From Lapidilactobacillus mulanensis (GTDB taxonomy: Bacteria; Bacillota; Bacilli; Lactobacillales; Lactobacillaceae): a stretch of DNA of 64,000 bases. The DNA is taken from contig NZ_RHOW01000003.1 in assembly GCF_003946215.1 (NCBI RefSeq), positions 1-64,000 of the forward strand. Direction: 5' to 3'. Below, in pieces: positions 50,252 through 58,654 of the stretch. Positions within the stretch are counted from its first letter, which is position 1. Each line of letters starts with the position of its first letter. A program made the position numbers and the translations under genes. A model generated the notes under the pieces. It was not told the origin of the DNA. It was given only the letters and a program-made list of their open reading frames with translations, and ran no database searches.

Positions 50252-52004
50252 CTTCAGCACCTCCTACGCCTAATTGTGCTGCTAATTGTTGACGACGCCA
50301 CATTTCGGCATACCAACCATTTAGCGTTAATAATTGTTCATGAGTCCCACGTTCAACGATACGACCTTCATCGATGACTAAGATCTCATCGGCGTTCATG
50401 ACCCCACTCAAACGATGTGAAGAAATAATCGTCGTCTTTTGGTGACGGTCTGCCTTCAGATTCGTGAGGATCTCAGCTTCTGTCTTGGCATCAACCGCAG
50501 ATAAGGCATCATCCAAGATTAAAATCTCAGGCAAAGTGATCAGTGCTCGTGAAATGGCTAGCCGTTGTTTCTGACCACCAGATAACGAGACACCCTTTTC
50601 ACCAACTAAAGTATCGTACTGACGACTGAATCCTTGAATGTCTTCATGAATCGCACTTTGCTTAGCCGCTGATTCAACTTCATCCTGATCTTTATCCATC
50701 GAGGCAAAACGAATATTGTCGCGAACGGTCGTCGAAAACAAGAAATTATCCTGAGGCACATAACCAATCGACGAAAGAAGTCCCTCTAATGTATAATCTT
50801 TAACGTTTTTAACGCCAATTTTAATTTCGCCATCGTAATTATCAAACTCACGTAGCAACAATTTCAAAATTGTGGTCTTACCTGCACCGACACGACCAAC
50901 CAAGCCTAGCGTTTTGCCTGCTCCAAGATCAAAGTCGATCTGTCTCAAAGAAGTCTCTTCATCATCAGGATAAGTAAAACTTGCCACGTGATAACTAATA
51001 TCGCCTGCAATCAAATGATCGGTTGCATTTGACTTTTCTTTGATCAGGCTCTTCTCACCTAACAATTCGTAAACACGATCATAACTGGCATTCCCACGTT
51101 CAATTACATTAAATAAACGACCAATGGCAAACATTGGCCAAACCAGCGTGCCAATATAACTGACGAACGAAATCAACTGACCTAACGTAATGGTCGAAGT
51201 CGTCACCAGCCAACCACCATAAATAATGGTGATGGCGTACGTCAGACCGATGATCAAGGAAGTGGTCGGATCAAACAACGAATCAATGCGATAAACTTTA
51301 CGATTGATATCAATGGTGCGATCGACAATTTTTTCGAAGTCATCAATATCTTCATCAGCTTGACCAAACGTCTTGATGACTTTGATCCCACTGACTGATT
51401 CTTGTGTCTTATCATTTAACCGTGAAAAAGCAGCCTGCGATTCACCGAAAGCACGATGCAATCGGCTCCCCAGAACACGCGCAGAAACGGCCAAGAGTGG
51501 CATTGGAATCAACGCAACCAACGTCAAACGCCAATCGACAAAAATCATCATGGCAATGATCGTCGTGCCCCCAGTTAGAATTGAATCGAAGAAGGTTAAG
51601 ATGCCAGAGCCAGCAACATTTTGAATAGCGTTCAAGTCATTGGTCGCATGAGCCATTAAATCACCAGTTCGATGACGTTGGAAAAAAGTTTCGTCCATTT
51701 TTAAGAAATGACCAAATAAGCGACTCCGTAATTCTCGCTCGAGTGTGGCAGCGCCACCCCAGATCATATTGCGCCAGCCGTAACGACTAATATATTGGAC
51801 AATCGCTGCACCCAATAACAAGCCGACCCAAGTGAATAAAAGATTCAGACTTAGCTTGCGATCGTTCATTAAATCAGCCAAAATACCAATGACACGCGGT
51901 GGAACTAACCCAGCAATATCAGCAACGAGCAAAAATAAAATACCCGCGATATATCGTTTCTTTTCTTGCTTGAAGAACCAACCTAATTTTTTAAATATTC
52001 CCAT
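50238..52004 (-). CDS. ABC exporter half-transporter (first subunit, BmrC/YheI-like)
   Basis: About 588 residues, exporter fold with Walker A GRVGAGKTT, signature LSGGQKQR and Walker B ILILDDALSAVD. The residue after the Walker B Asp is Asp, not the catalytic Glu, so this subunit donates the degenerate half while its LSGGQ completes the active site with the partner's Glu. The ATG at 52004 follows GTGAGG by 6 bases. First gene of the pair; a terminator lies upstream of it. Confidence 0.94.
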   Translation of the reverse strand: MGIFKKLGWFFKQEKKRYIAGILFLLVADIAGLVPPRVIGILADLMNDRKLSLNLLFTWVGLLLGAAIVQYISRYGWRNMIWGGAATLERELRSRLFGHFLKMDETFFQRHRTGDLMAHATNDLNAIQNVAGSGILTFFDSILTGGTTIIAMMIFVDWRLTLVALIPMPLLAVSARVLGSRLHRAFGESQAAFSRLNDKTQESVSGIKVIKTFGQADEDIDDFEKIVDRTIDINRKVYRIDSLFDPTTSLIIGLTYAITIIYGGWLVTTSTITLGQLISFVSYIGTLVWPMFAIGRLFNVIERGNASYDRVYELLGEKSLIKEKSNATDHLIAGDISYHVASFTYPDDEETSLRQIDFDLGAGKTLGLVGRVGAGKTTILKLLLREFDNYDGEIKIGVKNVKDYTLEGLLSSIGYVPQDNFLFSTTVRDNIRFASMDKDQDEVESAAKQSAIHEDIQGFSRQYDTLVGEKGVSLSGGQKQRLAISRALITLPEILILDDALSAVDAKTEAEILTNLKADRHQKTTIISSHRLSGVMNADEILVIDEGRIVERGTHEQLLTLNGWYAEMWRRQQLAAQLGVGGAEDGAE

Positions 52005-52088
52005 AAAAAACCTCACGAAAAATTGAGTCTAGATGTCAAACACCCGATTTAAAACATATTCTTGGAACTAAATTTAAAAGCCAGTATA

Positions 52089-52116
52089 CAAAAAGAGCAG
52101 GCGTCAAGACACCTGC
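52089..52116 (-). terminator. terminator after yneF
   Basis: Stem GCAGGTG/CGCCTGC with one G-U, 6-base loop, then a T-run on the minus strand; about 20 bases past the yneF stop. Confidence 0.8.
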
Positions 52117-52137
52117 AAAAAAAATCTGGTCAGAGTT

Positions 52138-52371
52138 CTACTTCTTGTCGCTCTTTTGTTGCTGAGCTTTCATAGCAGTCATCATCTGATGTAATTTCTT
52201 TTCGGACGGTTTCTGGCCCATTTGAACCATCATTGTCCGCATCATGTCTTCGTTAACGGGAGGATTGTCCCGAAAATACTTCTTCATATAAGCACGAGCA
52301 CCGAAAAATCCGGCAACTGCCCCTGCGATAACACCCAAAATAATTAAAAATACTGCTAGTCCTACACTCAT
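52138..52371 (-). CDS. yneF: YneF family membrane protein
   Basis: A 77-residue protein of the YneF/UPF0154 family with one N-terminal membrane segment (about 3-25, small-residue rich) and a conserved tail (ARAYMKKYFRDNPPVNEDMMRTMMVQMGQKPSEKKLHQMM). Function unknown. The linkage to ynzC and lexA matches the B. subtilis lexA-yne region. Confidence 0.93.
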   Translation of the reverse strand: MSVGLAVFLIILGVIAGAVAGFFGARAYMKKYFRDNPPVNEDMMRTMMVQMGQKPSEKKLHQMMTAMKAQQQKSDKK

Positions 52372-52475
52372 ATTTACTCATAACTCCTTAATAATGAATT
52401 CTCTAACCATTTTACACATTTTACCTATCAATATGCAAGCTTATCAATTAATAAGTTGATGAGAAATTTAAAGAT

Positions 52476-52724
52476 TTACTCATCATCGCGTAATCCTTTT
52501 TCATGTTGAACACGGCGGACCTTGCGTGGCGTGATTTCTTGACCCTCAGAATTAAAAACACGTAAGTCTTCAACCTGCGTCCGAAAACCAGCTCGGAATT
52601 CCTTCAAATAGGCTTTACGCAAGCTCGCCCGCTCTTCCTCTTCCGCAGGAGTCAAATCTCCTTTTTTAGCTTTTGCGGCCAATTCATTGATGCGCGCAAT
52701 CAATTTAGGATCGATTTCTGACAT
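52476..52724 (-). CDS. ynzC: DUF896 family protein YnzC
   Basis: An 82-residue two-helix protein: LIARINELAAKAKKGDLTPAEEEERASLRKAYLKEFRAGF is the DUF896 signature. In B. subtilis ynzC belongs to the LexA-controlled yneA-yneB-ynzC operon next to lexA; here it is divergent from lexA with a LexA box between them (52771-52784), so SOS control is likely. Its molecular role is unknown. Confidence 0.94.
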   Translation of the reverse strand: MSEIDPKLIARINELAAKAKKGDLTPAEEEERASLRKAYLKEFRAGFRTQVEDLRVFNSEGQEITPRKVRRVQHEKGLRDDE

Positions 52725-52770
52725 TTTAATTTCTCCTCACAATTTTAGTTCATTAATATTTACTAAAATA

Positions 52771-52810
52771 CGAACATAAGTTTGATTTTCCAATAATGAT
52801 ATGTTATGTT
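52771..52810 (+). promoter_or_regulatory. lexA promoter with LexA box
   Basis: LexA box CGAACATAAGTTTG (52771-52784) overlaps the -35 TTGATT (52782-52787); 17 bases later TATGTT (52805-52810) is the -10. A second perfect inverted repeat, ATATGTTA/TAACATAT (52799-52823), straddles the -10. The box lies between lexA and ynzC and can regulate both. Confidence 0.85.
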
Positions 52811-52839
52811 TATATTAACATATTATCGGGGTGTCTATC

Positions 52840-53460
52840 ATGGCTAAAGCAATCAGCAGCAAACAATTAGAAGTTCTACAATACATATATGATACTGCAA
52901 CTGATCGTGGCTATCCACCAACCGTCCGCGAAATTGGTGCAGAAGTTAATCTGTCATCAACATCGACGGTTCATGGTCACTTGTCACGACTTGAAAAGAA
53001 GGGCCTCATTCAACGAGACCCCACGAAGCCGCGGGCAATCGAAGTCACTGATGCAGGTTTGAAAGAATTAGGAATTTCTAAAAAACAAATTCCACTACTC
53101 GGTGTTGTCACTGCCGGTGAACCCATTCTCGCAGTGGAAGAAGCAACCGATTATTTCCCCTTACCACCAGAATTAGATATTGATGACAATAATTTATTTA
53201 TGTTAACCATTCGTGGCGAAAGTATGATCAACGCTGGTATTTTCAGTGGCGATCAAGTCATCGTGCGTCAACAACGAGAGGCCAAGAATGGTGACATCGT
53301 CATTGCCATGACCGATCAAGACGAAGCCACTTGTAAACGATTCTTTAAAGAAAAAGATCATATCCGTTTACAACCAGAAAACGACACAATGGCGCCGATC
53401 ATCTTGCCAGATGTTACGATTCTCGGAAAAGTTGTCAGTCTTTATCGTTCACACATTTGA
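52840..53460 (+). CDS. lexA: SOS repressor LexA
   Basis: Represses SOS genes and cleaves itself when RecA filaments form. About 206 residues: winged-helix N-terminus ([34 protein letters not shown]), Ala-Gly cleavage site in GVVTAGEP, catalytic Ser in GESMINAG and Lys in the ATCKRF region. The frame opens with GTG at 52831; ATG at 52840 has GGGGTG. Expected targets in this window are lexA itself, ynzC and the YolD/polymerase cassette. Confidence 0.98.
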   Translation: MAKAISSKQLEVLQYIYDTATDRGYPPTVREIGAEVNLSSTSTVHGHLSRLEKKGLIQRDPTKPRAIEVTDAGLKELGISKKQIPLLGVVTAGEPILAVEEATDYFPLPPELDIDDNNLFMLTIRGESMINAGIFSGDQVIVRQQREAKNGDIVIAMTDQDEATCKRFFKEKDHIRLQPENDTMAPIILPDVTILGKVVSLYRSHI

Positions 53461-53473
53461 TATGATAACGATT

Positions 53474-53526
53474 AAAAAGCGAACCACCTCAACAAATAAC
53501 TTTTGTTAAGGTGGTCCGCTTTTTTT
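53474..53526. terminator. terminator after lexA and htpX
   Basis: Long imperfect stem AAAGCG-ACCACCT-AACAAA with its complement and a CTTTTTTT end on the plus strand; an A-run on the left gives Ts on the minus strand. It serves the convergent lexA and htpX. Confidence 0.88.
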
Positions 53527-53554
53527 CATAAATTAATTTAGATCAACTTGATTT

Positions 53555-54589
53555 TTATGACTCACTGCCAGAATCAAGATCACTATCTGGTTGTTCACCC
53601 ATCACTAATTGCAAATTCTTGATTCGTTCCTCTAGCGGTGGATGATCATCCATCATCCGTGACCACCATGAACGTGACTGCTTCTTGCCGAATAACGGTT
53701 CGACTAAACATAGCTGAGACGTGTTTGGCGACAAAACTTTAGCGGCTGGTTGCGGATTTTGCAACTTTCTGAATGCTTTGATCAAACCAACTGGATTTCC
53801 AGTTAGTTCGGCACCAGAGACATCGGCCAACGCCTCTCGCTTACGAGACAAAAACTTTTGCAAAAGATAACTCAACGGAATTCCCACAATAATAATTAAG
53901 CCACCAACCAGAAGCATGGCTAACCCAATTAATTGCGTCGAATTTTCATCCTTGTCATCACGCGAACGGCGGCCACCACTACTATACATAATGGTTTGAC
54001 CAACTCGTAACAGACCATAGCCCAAGATCGTAATAAAACCAACCAAGGCAATCGAAAGTGTTGTAACACGAATATCATAATTTTTAATATGACTCATTTC
54101 GTGACCGATCACGCCTTCAAGTTCTTCACGATCCATAATATTCAACAAACCCTGAGTGACCGCAACACTTGCTTTTTCTGGGCTCATTCCCGTTGCAAAC
54201 GCATTGGGCGAAGGATCCGGAACCAAATAAACTTTAGGCATAGGCAGCCCTGCAGCTAAGCTCATCTCAGTGACGATATTATAAACACGTTTCTGATCTG
54301 GATCCGTGGTGTCTTCTGATATTTCTTGTCCCTTATTCATACTTAATAAGTTGCGACCGTTACGCCAATATTGGAACGCCACGTAAACGACAAGAATGCC
54401 TTCGAGAACTAATAACCAGAACCATGGTTGGTTAGCAGACTGTGCAGAATTCGTATCCGGCCGATAAAAGACTAACACCAAAACCACGAAGATGACGTTG
54501 ATCAAGGCAATAAAAGCCGCAATGGCAAAAACCGACCGTTTCTTGTTCGATTGAACTTGTGCTTCCAGTGTATCTAAACGTTTATTCAT
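53555..54589 (-). CDS. htpX: membrane zinc protease, M48 family (HtpX)
   Basis: Membrane protein quality-control protease with the active site in the cytoplasm. The 344 residues show two N-terminal membrane segments (about 20-40, 55-75), the zinc site HEMSH (HExxH) with GVIGHEMSHIKNYDIR, two further segments (about 165-190, 225-250) and the third ligand in SRKREALADVSGAELTG. It lies directly after lemA; the lemA-htpX pair is conserved in lactobacilli. Confidence 0.95.
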   Translation of the reverse strand: MNKRLDTLEAQVQSNKKRSVFAIAAFIALINVIFVVLVLVFYRPDTNSAQSANQPWFWLLVLEGILVVYVAFQYWRNGRNLLSMNKGQEISEDTTDPDQKRVYNIVTEMSLAAGLPMPKVYLVPDPSPNAFATGMSPEKASVAVTQGLLNIMDREELEGVIGHEMSHIKNYDIRVTTLSIALVGFITILGYGLLRVGQTIMYSSGGRRSRDDKDENSTQLIGLAMLLVGGLIIIVGIPLSYLLQKFLSRKREALADVSGAELTGNPVGLIKAFRKLQNPQPAAKVLSPNTSQLCLVEPLFGKKQSRSWWSRMMDDHPPLEERIKNLQLVMGEQPDSDLDSGSES

Positions 54590-54631
54590 ACTTCATAACT
54601 CACCTTCTGCAGCGACGTTGATTTGAATACA

Positions 54632-55243
54632 TTAAAACTTAACTTCGGGTGCAGTTTTCGTTGCTTCTTCAACTGGCAATTGTTCTTTCTTAGTAAAGTG
54701 GAACATGCCCGCGAAAATATTCGTTGGGAAAACTTCGACCTTGTTATTATAATCCCGAATGGTCCGATTGTAATTCGTCCGTGAGGCAGCAACACGATTT
54801 TCAGTACTCGTTAATTCTTCTTGTAATTGACTGAAATTCTGAGCTGCTTTCAAATTAGGATAGTTTTCAGAAACAGCAAATAAATGACCCAACACTTGAG
54901 TTGCCTGACTATCCGCTTGGGCACGAGTTGCAATTGACTTGCTTGTATCACCCATCACATCAGCCTGCTTCTCCAAATCTGCCAGTGGATCAGCTTGAGA
55001 TTGTCCATTAGCAACACCACGTGCCTGAATAGCGTCCATAAGGGTATCATGCTCGTGCTTTGCATAGCCTTTAACCGTATTGACCAGGTTAGGGATCAAG
55101 TCGGCTCTACGCTTCAATTGGACACCAATTTGGCTTTCTGCCTCATCGGTTAAATTACGGGCCTTGACTAAGCCATTATATAAAGTGGCGATAATAATAA
55201 CTAAGACGACAACAACGATCAATATAATAATTCCTGCGCTCAT
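54632..55243 (-). CDS. LemA family protein
   Basis: One N-terminal membrane anchor (about 5-22) and a long helical body with YNGLVKARNLTDEAESQIGVQLKRRADLIPNLVNTVKGYAKHE, the LemA signature. The exact role is unknown; it is genetically tied to HtpX. The frame opens at 55294; the ATG at 55243 has AAGGA and starts right before the anchor (203 residues). Confidence 0.93.
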   Translation of the reverse strand: MSAGIIILIVVVVLVIIIATLYNGLVKARNLTDEAESQIGVQLKRRADLIPNLVNTVKGYAKHEHDTLMDAIQARGVANGQSQADPLADLEKQADVMGDTSKSIATRAQADSQATQVLGHLFAVSENYPNLKAAQNFSQLQEELTSTENRVAASRTNYNRTIRDYNNKVEVFPTNIFAGMFHFTKKEQLPVEEATKTAPEVKF

Positions 55244-55358
55244 ATTTATTCCTTCTTTCATTTCTGATTGGCTTAATTTTAACACGGATGACAAAATTAA
55301 GCCCTTAATTCAATTAAGAAATCAAAAAATAGCAATGACCACTCTACCCGAAAATACA

Positions 55359-55394
55359 AAAAGATCGAATTTGCATTAGCAAATTCGATCTTTT
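55359..55394. terminator. terminator after rplS
   Basis: Perfect 16-bp stem AAAAGATCGAATTTGC with its complement around a 4-base loop, T-runs both sides, about 24 bases past the rplS stop. Confidence 0.92.
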
Positions 55395-55417
55395 CAACAA
55401 CTTCGATCAAGTTGAAA

Positions 55418-55765
55418 TTAACGTTGAACTTCTTTGATACGAGCTGCTTTACCGCGTAATGCGCGTAAGTAGTACAATTTAGCACGACGTACACGACCAT
55501 GACGAGTAACTTCGATTTCAGCAACACGTGGTGAGTGAAGTGGGAAAGTACGTTCAACACCAACACCATTACTGATCTTACGAACAGTATAAGTTTGGCG
55601 AATACCAGTACCATGGCGTTTAATAACAACACCTTCGAAAAGCTGGATACGTTCGCGCGTACCTTCGACGATTTTTGCATGAACTCTCAGCGTATCGCCA
55701 GGGCGAAAATCTGGAATATCAGTGCGCAATTGTTCTTTGGTAATTTCTTCGATCAATGGATTCAT
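55418..55765 (-). CDS. rplS: 50S ribosomal protein L19
   Basis: Located at the subunit interface. The 115 residues include [41 protein letters not shown] and [20 protein letters not shown], both L19 signatures. Preceded by GAGGAG. It has its own promoter inside trmD and a folded leader, and ends in a strong terminator. Confidence 0.98.
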   Translation of the reverse strand: MNPLIEEITKEQLRTDIPDFRPGDTLRVHAKIVEGTRERIQLFEGVVIKRHGTGIRQTYTVRKISNGVGVERTFPLHSPRVAEIEVTRHGRVRRAKLYYLRALRGKAARIKEVQR

Positions 55766-55916
55766 ATTTTTTCTCCTCTTTCACTGACATTCATATGTCG
55801 CCATTAAGTCGCCACAGCGGAATATCGTTGTTATGGAATGATGATCGCGCAACGAAATATCACGCAACTTACTGTTCCAATGTTATATTCTATCATAAAT
55901 CAGTGAAGTCTGACAA
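55766..55916 (-). promoter_or_regulatory. rplS promoter and folded leader
   Basis: TTGTCA (55911-55916), 18 bases, TAGAAT (55887-55892) lie at the 3' end of trmD. The ~115-base leader can pair CGTTG with CAACG and GGAA with TTCC. Firmicutes have a known L19 leader that L19 is thought to bind; identity here is inferred by position. Confidence 0.55.
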
Positions 55917-56642
55917 GTCTTCCTGAGCGTTCAATTCACGAATCAACTTTTTTATTTCTGGAGTTTCAATGCCTTCGAGTAAATCTGGCCGTTGTTTTAG
56001 CGTCCGCCAAACTGCCGCTTTTAAACGCCACTGGGCAATTAATTGATGATTCCCATTCGTAAGTACCTCTGGCACCTGGCGGCCCTCATAGTCGGCCGGA
56101 CGTGTGTATTGCGGGTATTCAAGTAACCCTTGGGCAAACGAATCGGTCGCTGCAGACTCCTGACTTCCTAAAACACCCGGAATTTGTCGACTGATCGCAT
56201 CGATCATCACCATCGCAGGTAACTCACCGCCGGTCAAAACATAATCGCCTAATGAGATTTGATCCGTCGCCATTTGGTAAACACGTTGATCGAAACCTTC
56301 ATAATGACCGCAAATAAAAGTAAGATGGTCACATTCGGCAAGTTCGACTGCATATTGATGATCAAACGGACGACCACCTGGATCTAAAATGATTGTTCGA
56401 TCGGCATGACCATGCGTCTGTTCAACATGTGCTAGCGCATCAGCAATCGGTTGCACTTCTAATAGCATCCCCGCACCACCACCATAGGGCGTATCGTCGA
56501 CACTATGATGTTTACTTTTAGTGTAATCGCGAAAATTGGTCACATCAATGTTTAGTAGCTTTTTTTCTTGCGCGCGACCGATCAATGAATAATTCATCGC
56601 GTCAAACATTTCTGGAAATAAACTTAAAATATCAATCTGCAT
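55893..56642 (-). CDS. trmD: tRNA (guanine-37-N1)-methyltransferase
   Basis: Methylates G37 next to the anticodon and prevents frameshifting. The 249 residues have the knotted SPOUT motifs [13 protein letters not shown] and [27 protein letters not shown]. It lies 3 bases after rimM, the usual order. Confidence 0.98.
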   Translation of the reverse strand: MQIDILSLFPEMFDAMNYSLIGRAQEKKLLNIDVTNFRDYTKSKHHSVDDTPYGGGAGMLLEVQPIADALAHVEQTHGHADRTIILDPGGRPFDHQYAVELAECDHLTFICGHYEGFDQRVYQMATDQISLGDYVLTGGELPAMVMIDAISRQIPGVLGSQESAATDSFAQGLLEYPQYTRPADYEGRQVPEVLTNGNHQLIAQWRLKAAVWRTLKQRPDLLEGIETPEIKKLIRELNAQEDLSDFTDL

Positions 56643-56644
56643 AG

Positions 56645-57160
56645 TTAATCATCTAATCCTTCAGGAATATCGACCAATGCGGTTTTGTTAGCAACATCGA
56701 CTTTAAGAACGACTGATTTTAAAAATGGCAGTAATAAATCGGATTGACCAGGTCGTGCGACGACCCAAACATCATTAGCACCAGGCGCTAAAATTTCGCG
56801 AACTTTGCCGATCGATTCATTCGTTGCTTGATCAATGATAGTCAGGCCGACAATATCGCGATAATAATATTCATCCGCCGCTAATTCTTGCTGATCCGCC
56901 TCGTCTACGTAAAGCATTTGCTGCAGTAAGTGCTGCACATCATTAATATCTTGATACTCAGCAAAAGTCAGTAAATACATGCCTTTATGTGGACGCGTCG
57001 AAGCAACATGCAATGGCTGCCATTGCCCGTTCATCTGGAAGAAAAGCGTCGCTCCTTTTTTGAAGCGTTCATTCGGAAAATCTGTCGTGGCTGCAACCTT
57101 AACTTCACCCTTCAAACCGTGGGTGGTTACGATCTTGCCAACTTCATAATAATTCGTCAT
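56645..57160 (-). CDS. rimM: ribosome maturation factor RimM
   Basis: Binds S19 and helps 30S head assembly. About 171 residues with [18 protein letters not shown] at the start and a PRC-barrel C-terminus ([34 protein letters not shown]). The frame opens at 57190; the ATG at 57160 with GTGAGG is the standard N-terminus. Confidence 0.97.
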   Translation of the reverse strand: MTNYYEVGKIVTTHGLKGEVKVAATTDFPNERFKKGATLFFQMNGQWQPLHVASTRPHKGMYLLTFAEYQDINDVQHLLQQMLYVDEADQQELAADEYYYRDIVGLTIIDQATNESIGKVREILAPGANDVWVVARPGQSDLLLPFLKSVVLKVDVANKTALVDIPEGLDD

Positions 57161-57212
57161 TTTAAACCTCACCATAATAAAAGGACTCATACTAGTGATG
57201 AGCCCTAAAGTC

Positions 57213-57461
57213 TTACTTGTCTACAATATTTAAGCGAATACGTTTGCCATTATCTAAGCGAATGCCGTAAATCAACGTCCGAATTGCCTGAGCAACCCGT
57301 CCCTGCTTGCCGATAATTCGACCAACATCTTTACGATCGAGTGACAAATTATAAGTTGTGAAACGCTCATCGTCAACAGTATTAATTGTCAATTCATCTG
57401 GCATTGTAATCAATGGCCTCACAATTGCGCTGATTAATTCACTTACATCTGCTGATTTCAT
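57213..57461 (-). CDS. khpA: KH-domain RNA-binding protein KhpA
   Basis: A small RNA-binding protein (about 82 residues) with the KH motif VGRIIGKQGRVAQAIRTLI. In streptococci KhpA works with KhpB in RNA regulation of cell division. The start at 57461 (ATG two codons into the frame) is favoured. It lies between rpsP and rimM. Confidence 0.93.
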   Translation of the reverse strand: MKSADVSELISAIVRPLITMPDELTINTVDDERFTTYNLSLDRKDVGRIIGKQGRVAQAIRTLIYGIRLDNGKRIRLNIVDK

Positions 57462-57467
57462 CGTCAA

Positions 57468-57743
57468 CTACTTCTTTTCGAAGCGTGATTCGTGATACTT
57501 CTTCATGATTCCTTTTGAAGAAAGTAAAGTCCGAACTGTATCTGAAGGTTGTGCACCTTTTTGTAACCAGTCTAAGATGACGTCTTCTTCTAACTTCAAT
57601 TGGATTGGGTCACTGATTGGATTGTAGTAACCAACTTCTTGAATGAAGCGACCATCACGAGGTGCGCGAGAATCAGCAACAACGATACGGTAGAACGGAC
57701 GACGTTTTGAACCCATGCGACGCATACGAATTTTAACAGCCAT
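57468..57743 (-). CDS. rpsP: 30S ribosomal protein S16
   Basis: The 91 residues start [42 protein letters not shown], the S16 signature. AGGAGG precedes the ATG. It heads the rpsP-khpA-rimM-trmD operon from its own promoter; unlike many relatives it is not close to ffh, being 911 bases away. Confidence 0.99.
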   Translation of the reverse strand: MAVKIRMRRMGSKRRPFYRIVVADSRAPRDGRFIQEVGYYNPISDPIQLKLEEDVILDWLQKGAQPSDTVRTLLSSKGIMKKYHESRFEKK

Positions 57744-57778
57744 AAATAAATTTCCTCCTAAAAATAACTAACATTAAT

Positions 57779-57807
57779 AATATACCAGTATCTAATTTGA
57801 ATGTAAA
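57779..57807 (-). promoter_or_regulatory. promoter of rpsP operon
   Basis: TTTACA (57802-57807), 17 bases, TATATT (57779-57784) on the minus strand. A small hairpin GTAAAG/CTTTAC overlaps the -35 and could end upstream transcription. Confidence 0.75.
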
Positions 57808-57904
57808 GAGTTTTTTCTTTACAGCTTGAAAAATGTAAGGATGACTTTTAAACCCTTGATCTAATTCATGAAGGCTTTGTTTACATGAGGTGGGATTTAG
57901 TTTG

Positions 57905-58010
57905 GTTCCGCCAGAACGCTGCAGAAAAATGTTGCGCCTCGCTGTGGGGATGACTTCAAGCCTTTTGAAAACCGCAAAAGTCTTGAAGATCACCCTTGTT
58001 CTAGCGGGAC
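57905..58010 (-). ncRNA. long nested hairpin downstream of ffh
   Basis: Outer arms 57905-57917 and 57998-58010 pair at 11 of 13 positions; an inner 20-odd-bp stem joins 57946-57967 to 57975-57995 (GACTTCAAG-CCTTTTG with CAAAAG-TCTTGAAG). The outer right arm also matches 58074-58086 (12 of 13), so two exclusive folds exist. The function is unknown. Confidence 0.6.
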
Positions 58011-58335
58011 TTGGGCTTGGTGGATAACTGAATTATTGCGCAACTTATCTGAGAAGATTTAATAAATTATTTGGTCCCGCAAGAACAATTTCACTGCGAG
58101 TCGCAACTTTTTCTTCCGCGTTCTGACTCATCTCGGCAGTTTTATAGTGCTGGCTCTAGTCAACGGCTAGTCCTGTGCAACTGACTTATACCGCAACTTT
58201 AATTTCTAGAAGACGAAAGGCGGACTTGATTATCGTTCCGACTTTTAAGCTGAACTATTCCCAGCAAAGGCAACAATGTCAATCACGCTTAAGGAACCCT
58301 GTTATTCAGATCATAATCTAAACGAAATAAGTTTA

Positions 58336-58538
58336 GGCAGAAGTTGCGGAAGAAAATAGTTGGATTGCAGTGGTATTTCTGTTAACGAACAGTTTTTGTG
58401 AGTTTACAGAAAGAGAAAATGTGAGATCTTCCCGGTTTTGGAAGAGCTCACATTTCAGGCGGAAGAATTTCCGGTCTTTGGAAATCCTGCAGCCGTCTCC
58501 ACAGCAACGTCCCACTATTTTCTGGAGCAACTTCTGCC
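58336..58538 (-). ncRNA. candidate ~200-nt structured RNA with three internal arms
   Basis: A closing stem joins 58336-58363 to 58511-58538 (12 perfect pairs, a 3-base internal loop, then about 10 more), continued by TTGC-A-GTGG with CCAC-A-GCAA. Inside are three hairpins: TTTCTGT/ACAGAAA (about 58376-58412), AAATGTGAG/CTCACATTT enclosing CTTCC/GGAAG (58417-58455), and CAGG/CCTG enclosing ATTTCC/GGAAAT (about 58456-58490). It does not match SRP RNA, 6S RNA, RNase P RNA, tmRNA or a T-box that I can recognise. The strand of function is assumed. Confidence 0.6.
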
Positions 58539-58654
58539 GCAGGTAGATTAAGATTTTTAATCACGTTAATTGAGCCCGAAAAAAGCTCTCACAAAAAACT
58601 CCGCAACAGACATATTACTTTCTGAAGCAGCTTCTGCCGAAGGTAGCTAAAATC

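Larger units (their letters stand above)
57808..58654 (-). other. non-coding, highly folded region between ffh and rpsP
   Basis: About 850 bases without a supportable gene. It holds two large folded elements, described separately, and recurring GCAACTT strings (58040, 58103, 58193, 58528; GCAGCTT at 58627). A 28-base sequence is duplicated (58519-58546 and 58619-58646, three differences). I see no protein-coding signal on either strand and no intact insertion sequence. In most relatives this gap is short. Confidence 0.75.

Noticed and set aside
58333-58530. 65-residue minus-strand frame in the ffh-rpsP gap
   Set aside because: It coincides with the paired structure, has no recognisable domain and no ribosome-binding site.
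58336-58538. Identification of the structured element as SRP RNA because ffh is adjacent
   Set aside because: The conserved GGAA-tetraloop apical domain and Alu-domain features of SRP RNA are not seen, and the three-armed shape differs.
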